64,000 nt of DNA, from positions 434,001 to 498,000 of the forward strand of contig CABZCN010000001.1 in assembly GCA_902524245.1 (NCBI GenBank), written 5' to 3'. A program made the position numbers and the translations under genes. Below are positions 27,104 through 34,554 of this stretch, piece by piece (within the stretch, counting starts at the first letter, position 1; each line of letters starts with the position of its first letter). Under the pieces are notes generated by a model. That model saw nothing but the letters and a program-made list of their open reading frames with translations. It had not been told where the DNA came from and made no database searches. The stretch is from an uncultured Alphaproteobacteria bacterium. GTDB taxonomy: Bacteria > Pseudomonadota > Alphaproteobacteria > HIMB59.

Positions 27104-27898
27104 TTAATTGGTATGAAACAACTTTTCACCGTTATATGTAAACCTATTAATAACATCTTTGCCCTCACCTGCAATCAACCATTCAATGAACTTCTGAGAT
27201 TTACTATACTCAACATGAGGAAATTTTTCAGGATTGACTGCAATAATTCCATAAGGATTATGTAATTCATCACCACCCTCAAAAAGAATTTTTAAATTAT
27301 TTTTATTTTTAAAAGATAGCCAGGTGCCTTTGTCACTTATCGTATAGGCATCAATTTCAGAGGCAATATTTAATGTATTGGCCATGCTTGTCCCAGTTTT
27401 TATATATTTATCAGAGTCAAATTTTTTTATATTTGCCAAACTCCATAATTCTTGTTCTTTTTTGTGAGTTCCAGAATTATCATCTCTTGAAATAAATTTG
27501 TATTCTGAGTTATATATTTTTTTTAATGCGGATAAAATATCTTCCTCTTGTGATATTTTCAGTGGGTCAGATTTTGGACCAACTAAAATAAACTTATTGT
27601 ACATAACCTCATATCTTTGAACACCGTAGCCCTCATCTATAAATTCTAATTCATCTTTTTTTGAATGAACAAATAATAAATCTCCATCGCCCCTTTTTGC
27701 GTTTGCAATAGCATTGCCGGTTCCAACTGCAATAGGTCTTATACTTATTCCAGTTTTATTTTTAAATTCTGATGCTAAGAGATCAAGCAAACCCGTATTA
27801 GCAATGCTTGTTGTAGACTGAATGATTATAAAATCTTTAGAATAAACACTTATGGAAAAAAATAAAAATAACGATAAAAATAAATTTTTTAATTTCAT
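27104..27898 (-). CDS. tupA: Tungstate-type ABC transporter, substrate-binding protein
   Basis: A 264-residue periplasmic protein with a signal peptide (LKNLFLSLFLFFSISVYS). The anion-binding motifs QSTTSIANTGLLDLL, VGTGNAIANAKRGDGDLLFV and SRDDNSGTHKKE match TupA. These proteins bind tungstate very tightly and molybdate less so, but the preference cannot be read here. It is the first gene of the operon tupA-tupB-tupC-cytochrome c-prime-rhodanese. The gap to the divergent cytochrome b561 gene is 37 bases and must contain both promoters. Confidence 0.9.
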   Translation of the reverse strand: MKLKNLFLSLFLFFSISVYSKDFIIIQSTTSIANTGLLDLLASEFKNKTGISIRPIAVGTGNAIANAKRGDGDLLFVHSKKDELEFIDEGYGVQRYEVMYNKFILVGPKSDPLKISQEEDILSALKKIYNSEYKFISRDDNSGTHKKEQELWSLANIKKFDSDKYIKTGTSMANTLNIASEIDAYTISDKGTWLSFKNKNNLKILFEGGDELHNPYGIIAVNPEKFPHVEYSKSQKFIEWLIAGEGKDVINRFTYNGEKLFHTN

Positions 27899-27935
27899 TT
27901 ATATTCAACAATATTAACATACATAATAGAAGATA

Positions 27936-28472
27936 ATGAAGTTAGCAAACAGCGCAGATAATTACGGTTTAATTAGCAAGTTATTTCATTGGATTATGGC
28001 TGCTCTTATAATTGCAACATACTTACTAGGCAAAAATTTAGAGAATAATTTTGAGTATTACTATGAGATATTGATGATACACAACACACTAGGCCTTTCA
28101 ATTCTTGTCCTAGCCATTTTTAGATTAAGTTGGAAATTTATCAATATTAGGCCCAAGCCCATCTTAAAAAATAAAATATTAATTTATGTTGCGAAAACTA
28201 ACTATTTTTTATTTTACTCAATATTTTTTTTACAACCAATATCTGGATACATCCTTACAAACTTGCAAGGTGACACGGTAATGTTTTTAAATTTTGAATT
28301 AATAAATTTATTAGATCACAATAGTGATTTAAGGTACTTGTTCAAAAGTTTCCATGAATATTCTAGTAATGTTTTATTAGTTTTATTTTTTATACACTTA
28401 GGAGCCGCACTTATGCACCATTTTGTATTTAAAGATAGAACTTTAAAAAGAATGACTTTTGATAGTGATTAA
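27936..28472 (+). CDS. Cytochrome b561 family protein
   Basis: A 178-residue four-helix di-haem membrane protein. Histidines expected as haem ligands are in KLFHWIMAALI (helix 1), LMIHNTLGLSIL (helix 2), FHEYSSNVLL and FIHLGAALMHHFV (helices 3-4). The family passes electrons from quinol or to periplasmic carriers. It is divergent from the tup-cytochrome c-prime operon, and the pairing of b561 with a periplasmic cytochrome suggests a shared redox pathway (inference). It ends four bases before the convergent cysK stop. Confidence 0.88.
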   Translation: MKLANSADNYGLISKLFHWIMAALIIATYLLGKNLENNFEYYYEILMIHNTLGLSILVLAIFRLSWKFINIRPKPILKNKILIYVAKTNYFLFYSIFFLQPISGYILTNLQGDTVMFLNFELINLLDHNSDLRYLFKSFHEYSSNVLLVLFFIHLGAALMHHFVFKDRTLKRMTFDSD

Positions 28473-28476
28473 TATT

Positions 28477-29469
28477 TTAAAGCCACTCGGGTACGGGAAG
28501 TTTTTTTGATATCAGATATTCTTTATTATATAACTTACTAAAATACTTGTTAGCATCATCACACAGAATTGTAACAATGTTTTTACCTGGTCCCATTTCT
28601 TTAGCCATTTCGATAGCCCCTGCTACGTTTACTCCAGAACTAGAGCCAAGGAATAAGCCTTCTGTTTTGACCATTTTATATAAAAGTTCAAATGCTTCAT
28701 AATCAGTAATATGGTATGAGAAATCAATAAGGGAAGGTTCAACATTTTTTGTCACTCTATACTGGCCTATTCCCTCCGTTTCTGATGGATCGCCTTTAAC
28801 TTCCAATTTAGAATACTTAAAATAATTATACATTTGAGCACCTTGTGGATCTGTGCAAGCTATTTTTATATTTGAATTTAATTCTTTGAGTCCAATAGAT
28901 GTACCTGCTAATGTTCCACCCGACCCAATTGCACAAGTAAAACCATCTACTTTTCCTTCAAGCTGATTGAATATTTCTTTAGCTGTGGTTTTTGCGTGAA
29001 ATTTGTAATTTGCTGTGTTGTCAAATTGGTTTGCCCACATAACTGAAGTCTCTCCTTTTGATTGTAGGTCTTCAACTAACCTCTTTGATACATGCTGATA
29101 ATTACCCGGATTAGAATAAGGTTTAGTTGGCACAACTTTAAGCTTTGCTCCCATATTCCTTAAAATGCTTTGCTTCTCCTCTGATGCACCATCAGGCATT
29201 ACAATTATAGTTTTGTATCCTCTAGCATTGTTAATCATTGTTAAAGCAATACCTGTGTTTCCAAAGGTACCCTCAACGACAGTGCCGCCTGGTTCAATTA
29301 AATTATTCTCTTCAGCATCAAGGATTATACCCAATGCCGTTCTATCTTTGATAGAACCAGCTGGATTCATAAATTCTGCTTTACCATAAATATTACAACC
29401 CGTAATTTCAGATGGATATTTGAGTTTAATAAGTGGCGTATTGCCAATAAAATCAACTATGTCTCTCAT
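28477..29469 (-). CDS. cysK: Cysteine synthase / cystathionine beta-synthase-type PLP enzyme
   Basis: A 330-residue PLP enzyme that makes cysteine from O-acetylserine and sulfide, or cystathionine from serine and homocysteine. The PLP lysine is in NPAGSIKDRTA near residue 41, with the phosphate-binding loop GSGGTLAG near 188 and SSSGVN near 277. It lacks a CBS-pair domain. Its position one base downstream of a cystathionine lyase/synthase gene makes a reverse transsulfuration role possible, so the precise substrate is open. In either case it works in sulfur amino-acid metabolism in the cytoplasm. Confidence 0.88.
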   Translation of the reverse strand: MRDIVDFIGNTPLIKLKYPSEITGCNIYGKAEFMNPAGSIKDRTALGIILDAEENNLIEPGGTVVEGTFGNTGIALTMINNARGYKTIIVMPDGASEEKQSILRNMGAKLKVVPTKPYSNPGNYQHVSKRLVEDLQSKGETSVMWANQFDNTANYKFHAKTTAKEIFNQLEGKVDGFTCAIGSGGTLAGTSIGLKELNSNIKIACTDPQGAQMYNYFKYSKLEVKGDPSETEGIGQYRVTKNVEPSLIDFSYHITDYEAFELLYKMVKTEGLFLGSSSGVNVAGAIEMAKEMGPGKNIVTILCDDANKYFSKLYNKEYLISKKLPVPEWL

Positions 29470-29470
29470 T

Positions 29471-30610
29471 TTAAATCTTTGATAGGGCTTGGTCTAAATC
29501 TGAGATCAAATCATCTACATCTTCAATACCCACAGATATTCTTAGTAATGTTTCTGATATGCCTAATTTTTCTCTAATTGATGGATCTATAGAAGCATGG
29601 GTCATGATGGCTGGATGCTCGATCAAACTTTCGACTCCTCCTAGGCTTTCCGCGAGTGTAAATAAATTTAAATTTTTTAGAAAAGTTTTTACCCCATTAA
29701 TATCTGAGTCAATTACAAAAGACATCATTCCACCAAAACCATCCATTTGTTTTTCTGCAATTTCCTTATGCCTTTTATCAGTACCCGGAAAAAAAACTTT
29801 TTCTATCTTAGGATGATTGGATAAATAATTAGACACAGCAATAGCATTTTCATTATGTTGCTTCATTCTTACAGAGAGTGTTTTAATGCTTCTTGTTAAT
29901 AAATAACAATCAAAGGGAGAGGGGACAGCCCCAACTGAATTTTGAATAAAAGAAATTTTTTCAGCGTACTCCTTATTTTCTTTGATAACAATAGACCCGC
30001 CAACAATATCTGAGTGGCCACCTAAATATTTTGTTGAAGAGCTCACTACCATATCTGCACCTAATTCAAGTGGTCTCTGATTATATGGAGAGGCAAATGT
30101 GTTGTCACAAATCACAGGTAATTTAAACTCACTTGCAATATTAACAGTGTTTTTAATATCAATAATTTTCATTAAAGGATTTGAAGGTGTTTCAATCCAT
30201 ATAAATTTTGTGTTTTCTTTTATTTCATCATTCCAGTTTATATTTTTATCAAAGTCGATGTAAGTTACGTCAATGTTTGATTTAACTTTATCGAATAACC
30301 TACGAGTACCCCCATATACATCATCAGAACAAACTACATGGTAGTTTGTGCCAAATAGATCACAAACTGTATTTATTGCTGACATGCCAGATGCAAATGC
30401 AAAAGCTTTATCTCCAGACTCAATTTGTGCCAGTAATTTTTCTAATATATCTCTAGAAGGATTTTTGGTTCTAGCATATTCATACTCAAAATTTCCGGGT
30501 TCCATTTGTTTGAAGGTTGATGAAAGATGTATTGGTGGCATAACGGCTCCCGTTTCTTTATCTGGGCCATGCCCAGAATGAATTACTTTTGTGTTAAATT
30601 TTTTCTTCAC
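29471..30610 (-). CDS. Cystathionine gamma-synthase/lyase family PLP enzyme
   Basis: A 379-residue Cys/Met metabolism PLP enzyme of the MetB/MetC/CGL group. Typical features: PPIHLSSTFKQ, YARTKNPSRDILE, FASGMSAI, DNTFASPYNQRPLELGAD, the PLP lysine in SSSTKYLGGHSD near residue 197, and SLGGVESLIEHPA. The start is GTG at 30610. The exact reaction cannot be chosen by eye. It is followed by cysK in the same operon. Upstream is a 223-base leader holding a GC-rich stem-loop and a 19-residue open frame. Confidence 0.9.
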   Translation of the reverse strand: MKKKFNTKVIHSGHGPDKETGAVMPPIHLSSTFKQMEPGNFEYEYARTKNPSRDILEKLLAQIESGDKAFAFASGMSAINTVCDLFGTNYHVVCSDDVYGGTRRLFDKVKSNIDVTYIDFDKNINWNDEIKENTKFIWIETPSNPLMKIIDIKNTVNIASEFKLPVICDNTFASPYNQRPLELGADMVVSSSTKYLGGHSDIVGGSIVIKENKEYAEKISFIQNSVGAVPSPFDCYLLTRSIKTLSVRMKQHNENAIAVSNYLSNHPKIEKVFFPGTDKRHKEIAEKQMDGFGGMMSFVIDSDINGVKTFLKNLNLFTLAESLGGVESLIEHPAIMTHASIDPSIREKLGISETLLRISVGIEDVDDLISDLDQALSKI

Positions 30611-30733
30611 AGCTCAATTTATAACTAATTAATTTTTAAATAACATCTATAACGATATTTTTCTTATTTGATAGGCTTTTTAAATTATAAGAAATCTGTT
30701 TCATATCAACCAAAATTCGAATATTATACTCGT

Positions 30734-30783
30734 CCCCTAGCCGCTTGGGTTGAGACATTGTCGAGGAGGAAGGTGGCAAGGGG
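30734..30783. ncRNA. GC-rich stem-loop A, candidate structured RNA or leader element
   Basis: The only GC-rich island in the 223-base gap before the PLP operon. Bases 30734-30746 can pair with 30771-30783 to give a 13-position stem with one A-A mismatch and two G-U pairs when read as plus-strand RNA. The 24-base loop and adjoining stem contain GACATTGTCGAGGAGGAA. A near copy of this motif, inverted, is in stem-loop B at 34024-34069. On the minus strand, the leader of the PLP operon, it contains a 19-codon frame, MKFIAPCHLPPRQCLNPSG. No known riboswitch class could be matched by eye. Confidence 0.45.
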
Positions 30784-30833
30784 CAATAAATTTCATTATT
30801 TCGTTAATCTATTTTCTTAACAAATTGATTAAT

Positions 30834-31376
30834 TTATGTTTCCTTTGACATCATTTGATTAAGATTTTCAATTTTCATATCAACAGACAAATCATTTGGC
30901 ATTAACTTTTTCATTTCTTGATAAACCTTAAGTGCTCCATCATAATTTTCGTAGCTTATAAGAATTCTACTCAAACCATCTAATGCACCAAAATGTCTTG
31001 GTTCAAGATACAATGTAGCTTCAATATCTCTCATAGAGTTTTCATAGTCTCCCATCATAAAATAAAAAGTTGCCCTTTTGTTGTATGCCTCCGCGTAATT
31101 TGGCTCTAACTCAATAGCAAGAGTCAAAGCTGATATGGCAGATTGGTAGTTTTTAGATTCAAAAAAATCTAAAATATTATCCATTACTATTTTTACATCT
31201 GGATTTTCAATTTTCATCCATTCTCCCCATATTTTTGATATAATTAGACTTTGTTCTTTTGAGTCCTTTACCTCGGAGAGCTGACTGAATAGTTCATCAA
31301 GTTTTGGGCTATTTTGATCTGCGTAACTATAAGATATGTTAAAAAATAAGGCGAATATAATTAAAATGATTTTCAT
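30834..31376 (-). CDS. Exported tetratricopeptide-repeat protein
   Basis: A 180-residue protein with a signal peptide (KIILIIFALFFNISYSYA) and tandem TPR motifs: about residues 75-108 (QSAISALTLAIELEPNYAEA), 109-140 (DYENSMRDIEATLYLEPRHF) and 143-170 (YDGALKVYQEMKKLMPNDLS). TPRs bind other proteins, probably in the periplasm. Similar short TPR proteins are common in Alphaproteobacteria with no fixed function. It is divergent from the DUF4864 gene with a 30-base gap. Confidence 0.82.
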   Translation of the reverse strand: MKIILIIFALFFNISYSYADQNSPKLDELFSQLSEVKDSKEQSLIISKIWGEWMKIENPDVKIVMDNILDFFESKNYQSAISALTLAIELEPNYAEAYNKRATFYFMMGDYENSMRDIEATLYLEPRHFGALDGLSRILISYENYDGALKVYQEMKKLMPNDLSVDMKIENLNQMMSKET

Positions 31377-31406
31377 CTATATTGTTTAATTACGCATATA
31401 AATAAT

Positions 31407-31832
31407 ATGCAGTTTAAAAAATTAATTTACACCAGTTTATGCCTTTTACTTTTTAACACTATATCGATTGCAGAAACTATTGATAAAATTGAGTTTAGTA
31501 AAACACAAGCAGTGATTGAAAGTCAACTAAAGGCCTTCATTAACAAAGATGCTGAAGGGGCTTTCTTCCATGCCTCACCTTACATCAAAATGAGGTTCAA
31601 TAATCCTCAAGATTTTATGAGTATGGTGAAAAACTATTATGAGCCTGTTTATAACCCTAAAAATTACTATTTTATGGAATCTAAATTTTTTGAAGGAGCA
31701 GTATATCATCAACTACAAATCGTCTCGCAAGATAATGTTTCTTATTTAGCAATGTACTCACTCATTAAAGACAAGGGAGAGTGGAAAATTTCAGGTTGCT
31801 CCATTTACCCAATGGAAAAGCAATCAATTTAG
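31407..31832 (+). CDS. DUF4864 family exported protein
   Basis: A 141-residue protein with a signal peptide (LIYTSLCLLLFNTISIAE) and a single DUF4864 domain (IESQLKAFINKDAEGAFFHA, then NPQDFMSMVKNYYEPVY and GEWKISGCSIYP). The domain has an NTF2/SnoaL-like arrangement, and its role is unknown. Its stop overlaps the convergent EamA gene by nine bases. Confidence 0.82.
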   Translation: MQFKKLIYTSLCLLLFNTISIAETIDKIEFSKTQAVIESQLKAFINKDAEGAFFHASPYIKMRFNNPQDFMSMVKNYYEPVYNPKNYYFMESKFFEGAVYHQLQIVSQDNVSYLAMYSLIKDKGEWKISGCSIYPMEKQSI

Positions 31833-32696
31833 CTTTTTTAATTTAGAATAAACAAGATATCCAGAAATTATTATTAAAATAGCACCGCATAATTCTATAA
31901 TTGAGGGGTAGTGATTGAAAACAACAATACTAATTACTATTCCAAAAATGATCTGTGAATAATGTGTGATGCTAAAAAATGAAGCTTCTATTCTCCTAAG
32001 AGAATAAATTAAGATCATCATGGCCACACCGTCAATAAGCCCTGCGCCTACCATTATTAAAAAATCGTATAAAGCGATATCTTTGTAATGGTTAATTGAA
32101 AATACTGTGAAAATTATGCCAGTAAATCCCATACTATAAAAAGTCAAAGCCATAGTTCTTTCAGATTTCCCATAAACTCGCACTGTAAAATCTAGACACG
32201 CCAATGAAATTACTCCTAATATAAGAAATATTACTCCCAAAGCATTAAAACCTGCGTTTAAACTAAAACCTGAGACCATAAAAACAGCAATCATAGCTAA
32301 TATTAAAGAAATTATTTTGGATAGGTAAATCGACTCCTTTAAAATTACTATTCCCATAATTGAAAGTAACACAGGAGCTGACAAAATTATTGGATAAGCA
32401 ATAGATAAAGGTAATAAAATGATACCTTTTACAACAAAATAATAGGTCAAAGTCATTAAAATACCTCTTATAAAATGAAGTTTATAATTGCTTGTTTTTA
32501 TTTCTTCTAAGCTCTTTCTGTACAATAAATAAAAGAGCACTGGGATTATTGCGGAGAAACTCGCTATGGAAAATATAACTGTGTCTTTATATAGATCTCC
32601 AATTAACTTTATAATCGTGTCTGCAATTGAAAATAAGAAAAAGGCAACAGTGCCTAGTATGTAAATTACGTGTTTTTTACTCTCTAATTGAGACAT
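31824..32696 (-). CDS. EamA/DMT family transporter
   Basis: A 290-residue membrane protein with about ten helices in two EamA repeats. Typical parts are the first-repeat end LPLSIAYPIILSAPVLLSIMG and the second-repeat end SFFSITHYSQIIFGIVISIVVF. The family exports amino acids, drugs or other small metabolites, and the substrate is unknown. It overlaps the MFS transporter gene by 20 bases, so the two are probably co-transcribed. Confidence 0.88.
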   Translation of the reverse strand: MSQLESKKHVIYILGTVAFFLFSIADTIIKLIGDLYKDTVIFSIASFSAIIPVLFYLLYRKSLEEIKTSNYKLHFIRGILMTLTYYFVVKGIILLPLSIAYPIILSAPVLLSIMGIVILKESIYLSKIISLILAMIAVFMVSGFSLNAGFNALGVIFLILGVISLACLDFTVRVYGKSERTMALTFYSMGFTGIIFTVFSINHYKDIALYDFLIMVGAGLIDGVAMMILIYSLRRIEASFFSITHYSQIIFGIVISIVVFNHYPSIIELCGAILIIISGYLVYSKLKKLN

Positions 32697-33948
32697 TGAA
32701 TTTACTTCTATATCTCATTACTAAGATTAATACGAACAATTTAATGGTAAGGGGTATAAAAAAATAAAATATCATAATATTTGGAATATTTGGGTGAATT
32801 GTAAAATTTATTGATTGTAAGTAACCATATCCCGTTAGTGCTATACCAGCAGCAATTCCTATAGCAGCTTTTCTTATAATTGAGAAAAATGAGGTAAAAA
32901 ACTGTGATAAACGATTTACATTATTTACATCTAATATATCAGCTAACTCAATCTGAGGTATTATAAGATCAATTCCAATTCCAATTCCTGTAATAAGTAT
33001 GACAAATATATATATTTGCCAATAGTCACTGCTAGTGAAAATAACAAATAAAAAGCCAAAAATAGTTATACTGGTTCCAATCTGTAATAAAAACATATTT
33101 GAAAATTTTTTTCCAAAAAAATACCAAAATGGTGTGGAAATTAATGTTATAAGAAAATACAAAATTAATAAATGGCCTGCATAATCACTAAGACCCAAAT
33201 ATTCAGATACAAATATAATAAATAAATTGGCAGTAAAATTATTAGCAAGTAAATTAAAAAATGTAATGTAAGAAAAAGGTAAGATTTTTTTATTTTTTTT
33301 AATGAAAGTTTTTAATTTTATCCAAGAAATTTCATTTGGTTTGTAATTAAGTTCATCATCGTAGAAAAAATAAAAAATTAATCCCCCTATAATTGCAAGA
33401 GAAATAAAAATAAAACCACTTGTTTTTATAACGTCTGGGTTTAATAGCTCAACATTATTTAAATTTGAAATAGTCGTTGGAATAATAAGAGCTGCAAGAA
33501 CTCCTAATATTGCAAATACTTCTTTGACCGCTGCCAAACGAAATCTTTTTTGTAAAATTTTTTTTTGATCAATGACTATAGAGTCGTATGGAATGATTGC
33601 AATTGAGTAACTTATCAATGCTAAGTTATAAAAAAAAATAAAATAATAAATATTAGAAGATTGGAAAACGTAAAGGCCAAATAAGGAAAAAATAAATATT
33701 ATTATTCCTAAAAGAATTTGATTTTTTCTTGATCGACCTGAAATAATTCTTTTTTCTGTTAAATAACCAATTAAAAAATCTGAAAAGACATCAAAAAATC
33801 TAGATATTAGTATTACTAGTCCTATAACACTCAAGGAGATACCAATTGATAAATTGTAAAATGTCGGCAAAAAAACAAATAATAATAAAAAGCTCCCAGC
33901 AAGGTAAAATGACTGAAAACTATAGGATAAAATAGATTTTAAATTCAT
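32677..33948 (-). CDS. MFS transporter, GPH/MelB-like
   Basis: A 423-residue protein with about twelve transmembrane helices. The loop after helix 2, VILISRFFDVFSDFLIGYLTEK, matches the D-P-x-x-G-x-x-x-D-like motif of glycoside-pentoside-hexuronide cation symporters, and a second copy is seen as GIGIGIDLIIPQIELADILD. A sugar or sugar acid substrate is possible but unproved. It follows the MGMT gene by 90 bases, a gap that includes stem-loop B. Confidence 0.85.
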   Translation of the reverse strand: MNLKSILSYSFQSFYLAGSFLLLFVFLPTFYNLSIGISLSVIGLVILISRFFDVFSDFLIGYLTEKRIISGRSRKNQILLGIIIFIFSLFGLYVFQSSNIYYFIFFYNLALISYSIAIIPYDSIVIDQKKILQKRFRLAAVKEVFAILGVLAALIIPTTISNLNNVELLNPDVIKTSGFIFISLAIIGGLIFYFFYDDELNYKPNEISWIKLKTFIKKNKKILPFSYITFFNLLANNFTANLFIIFVSEYLGLSDYAGHLLILYFLITLISTPFWYFFGKKFSNMFLLQIGTSITIFGFLFVIFTSSDYWQIYIFVILITGIGIGIDLIIPQIELADILDVNNVNRLSQFFTSFFSIIRKAAIGIAAGIALTGYGYLQSINFTIHPNIPNIMIFYFFIPLTIKLFVLILVMRYRSKFNVSIRE

Positions 33949-34023
33949 TTTTGGATATTTAATACTTGAACAACTTTGACTATATCAAAATATTTATTAG
34001 TGTTCAGTTAGCATTCATGCGGG

Positions 34024-34069
34024 GGCTGATTCGGTATCTCACTTTCCTCCTCTATATGTCGAGTCAGCC
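34024..34069. ncRNA. GC-rich stem-loop B, partner of stem-loop A
   Basis: GGCTGATTCG (34024-34033) pairs with CGAGTCAGCC (34060-34069) over ten positions (one G-U in plus-strand RNA). The 26-base loop has CACTTTCCTCCTCTATATG, which read on the minus strand is nearly the motif of stem-loop A (GACATATAGAGGAGGAAAG against GACATTGTCGAGGAGGAAG). So as plus-strand RNAs the two loops are complementary. The element also encodes the last residues of the MGMT-type gene on the minus strand. Function is unknown. Confidence 0.45.
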
Positions 34070-34554
34070 GTTCCTTTACCTTCTATATGTAGTATTTTTC
34101 TCTTAAATTTTTCGCCCCACATATATCCACCAAGATCTCCATTTTTTTTTACTACTCTGTGACAAGGTACTAATAACCCAATAGGGTTTTTACCAACCGC
34201 TGAAGCTACGGCTCTTACTGCATCTGGTTTCTTTATTTTTTTAGCAAGCTCGCTGTAGGAAATTGTGTCACCATAAGGAATTTTAGTAATTTCTGTCCAA
34301 ACTTTTTTTTGTAATGTAGTTCCATTGAGGAATTTTATTTTAATATTTTTTTGTTTAGAAATTTTACCTTTAAATAAATTGTTTATTAATATTTTTGCTT
34401 TTTTTGATTTTAAACCTTTTGTTGGGTTATATAAATTACGTATGTTTTTAATTCTTTTATCATTATCTTTAATAAGAAAGTGAACTCCCTCTGAACTATC
34501 CAGAACAAAAAGCTTAATTATTGGTGTTTCGATAAAATCAAAACAATAATTCAT
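34039..34554 (-). CDS. ogt: Methylated-DNA-protein cysteine methyltransferase
   Basis: A 171-residue suicide repair protein that takes alkyl groups from O6-alkylguanine. The active-site motif is LLVPCHRVVKKNGDLGGYMWG, with the acceptor cysteine near residue 129, and KIPYGDTISYSELAKKIKKP is the DNA-binding helix-turn-helix. The normal end of the family is near HIEGK; here about a dozen more residues (GTADSTYRGGK) follow, encoded by stem-loop B. Its ATG overlaps the dnaJ stop by one base (TAATG). Confidence 0.92.
   Translation of the reverse strand: MNYCFDFIETPIIKLFVLDSSEGVHFLIKDNDKRIKNIRNLYNPTKGLKSKKAKILINNLFKGKISKQKNIKIKFLNGTTLQKKVWTEITKIPYGDTISYSELAKKIKKPDAVRAVASAVGKNPIGLLVPCHRVVKKNGDLGGYMWGEKFKRKILHIEGKGTADSTYRGGK

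Noticed and set aside
30711-30725. TTCGAAT suggesting a tRNA T-loop
   Set aside because: The bases on either side cannot form the five-pair T stem and no acceptor stem is present.
30754-30783. GGAGGAAGGTGG in stem-loop A resembles a 16S rRNA segment
   Set aside because: The match ends after twelve bases and the rest of the element is unrelated; treated as chance or convergent.
34010-34060. Similarity of stem-loop B to tmRNA (GGGGGCTGATTC) or RNase P RNA (GAGGAAAGT)
   Set aside because: Only 9-12 bases match; the flanking conserved parts of tmRNA and RNase P are absent and the space between genes is too short.
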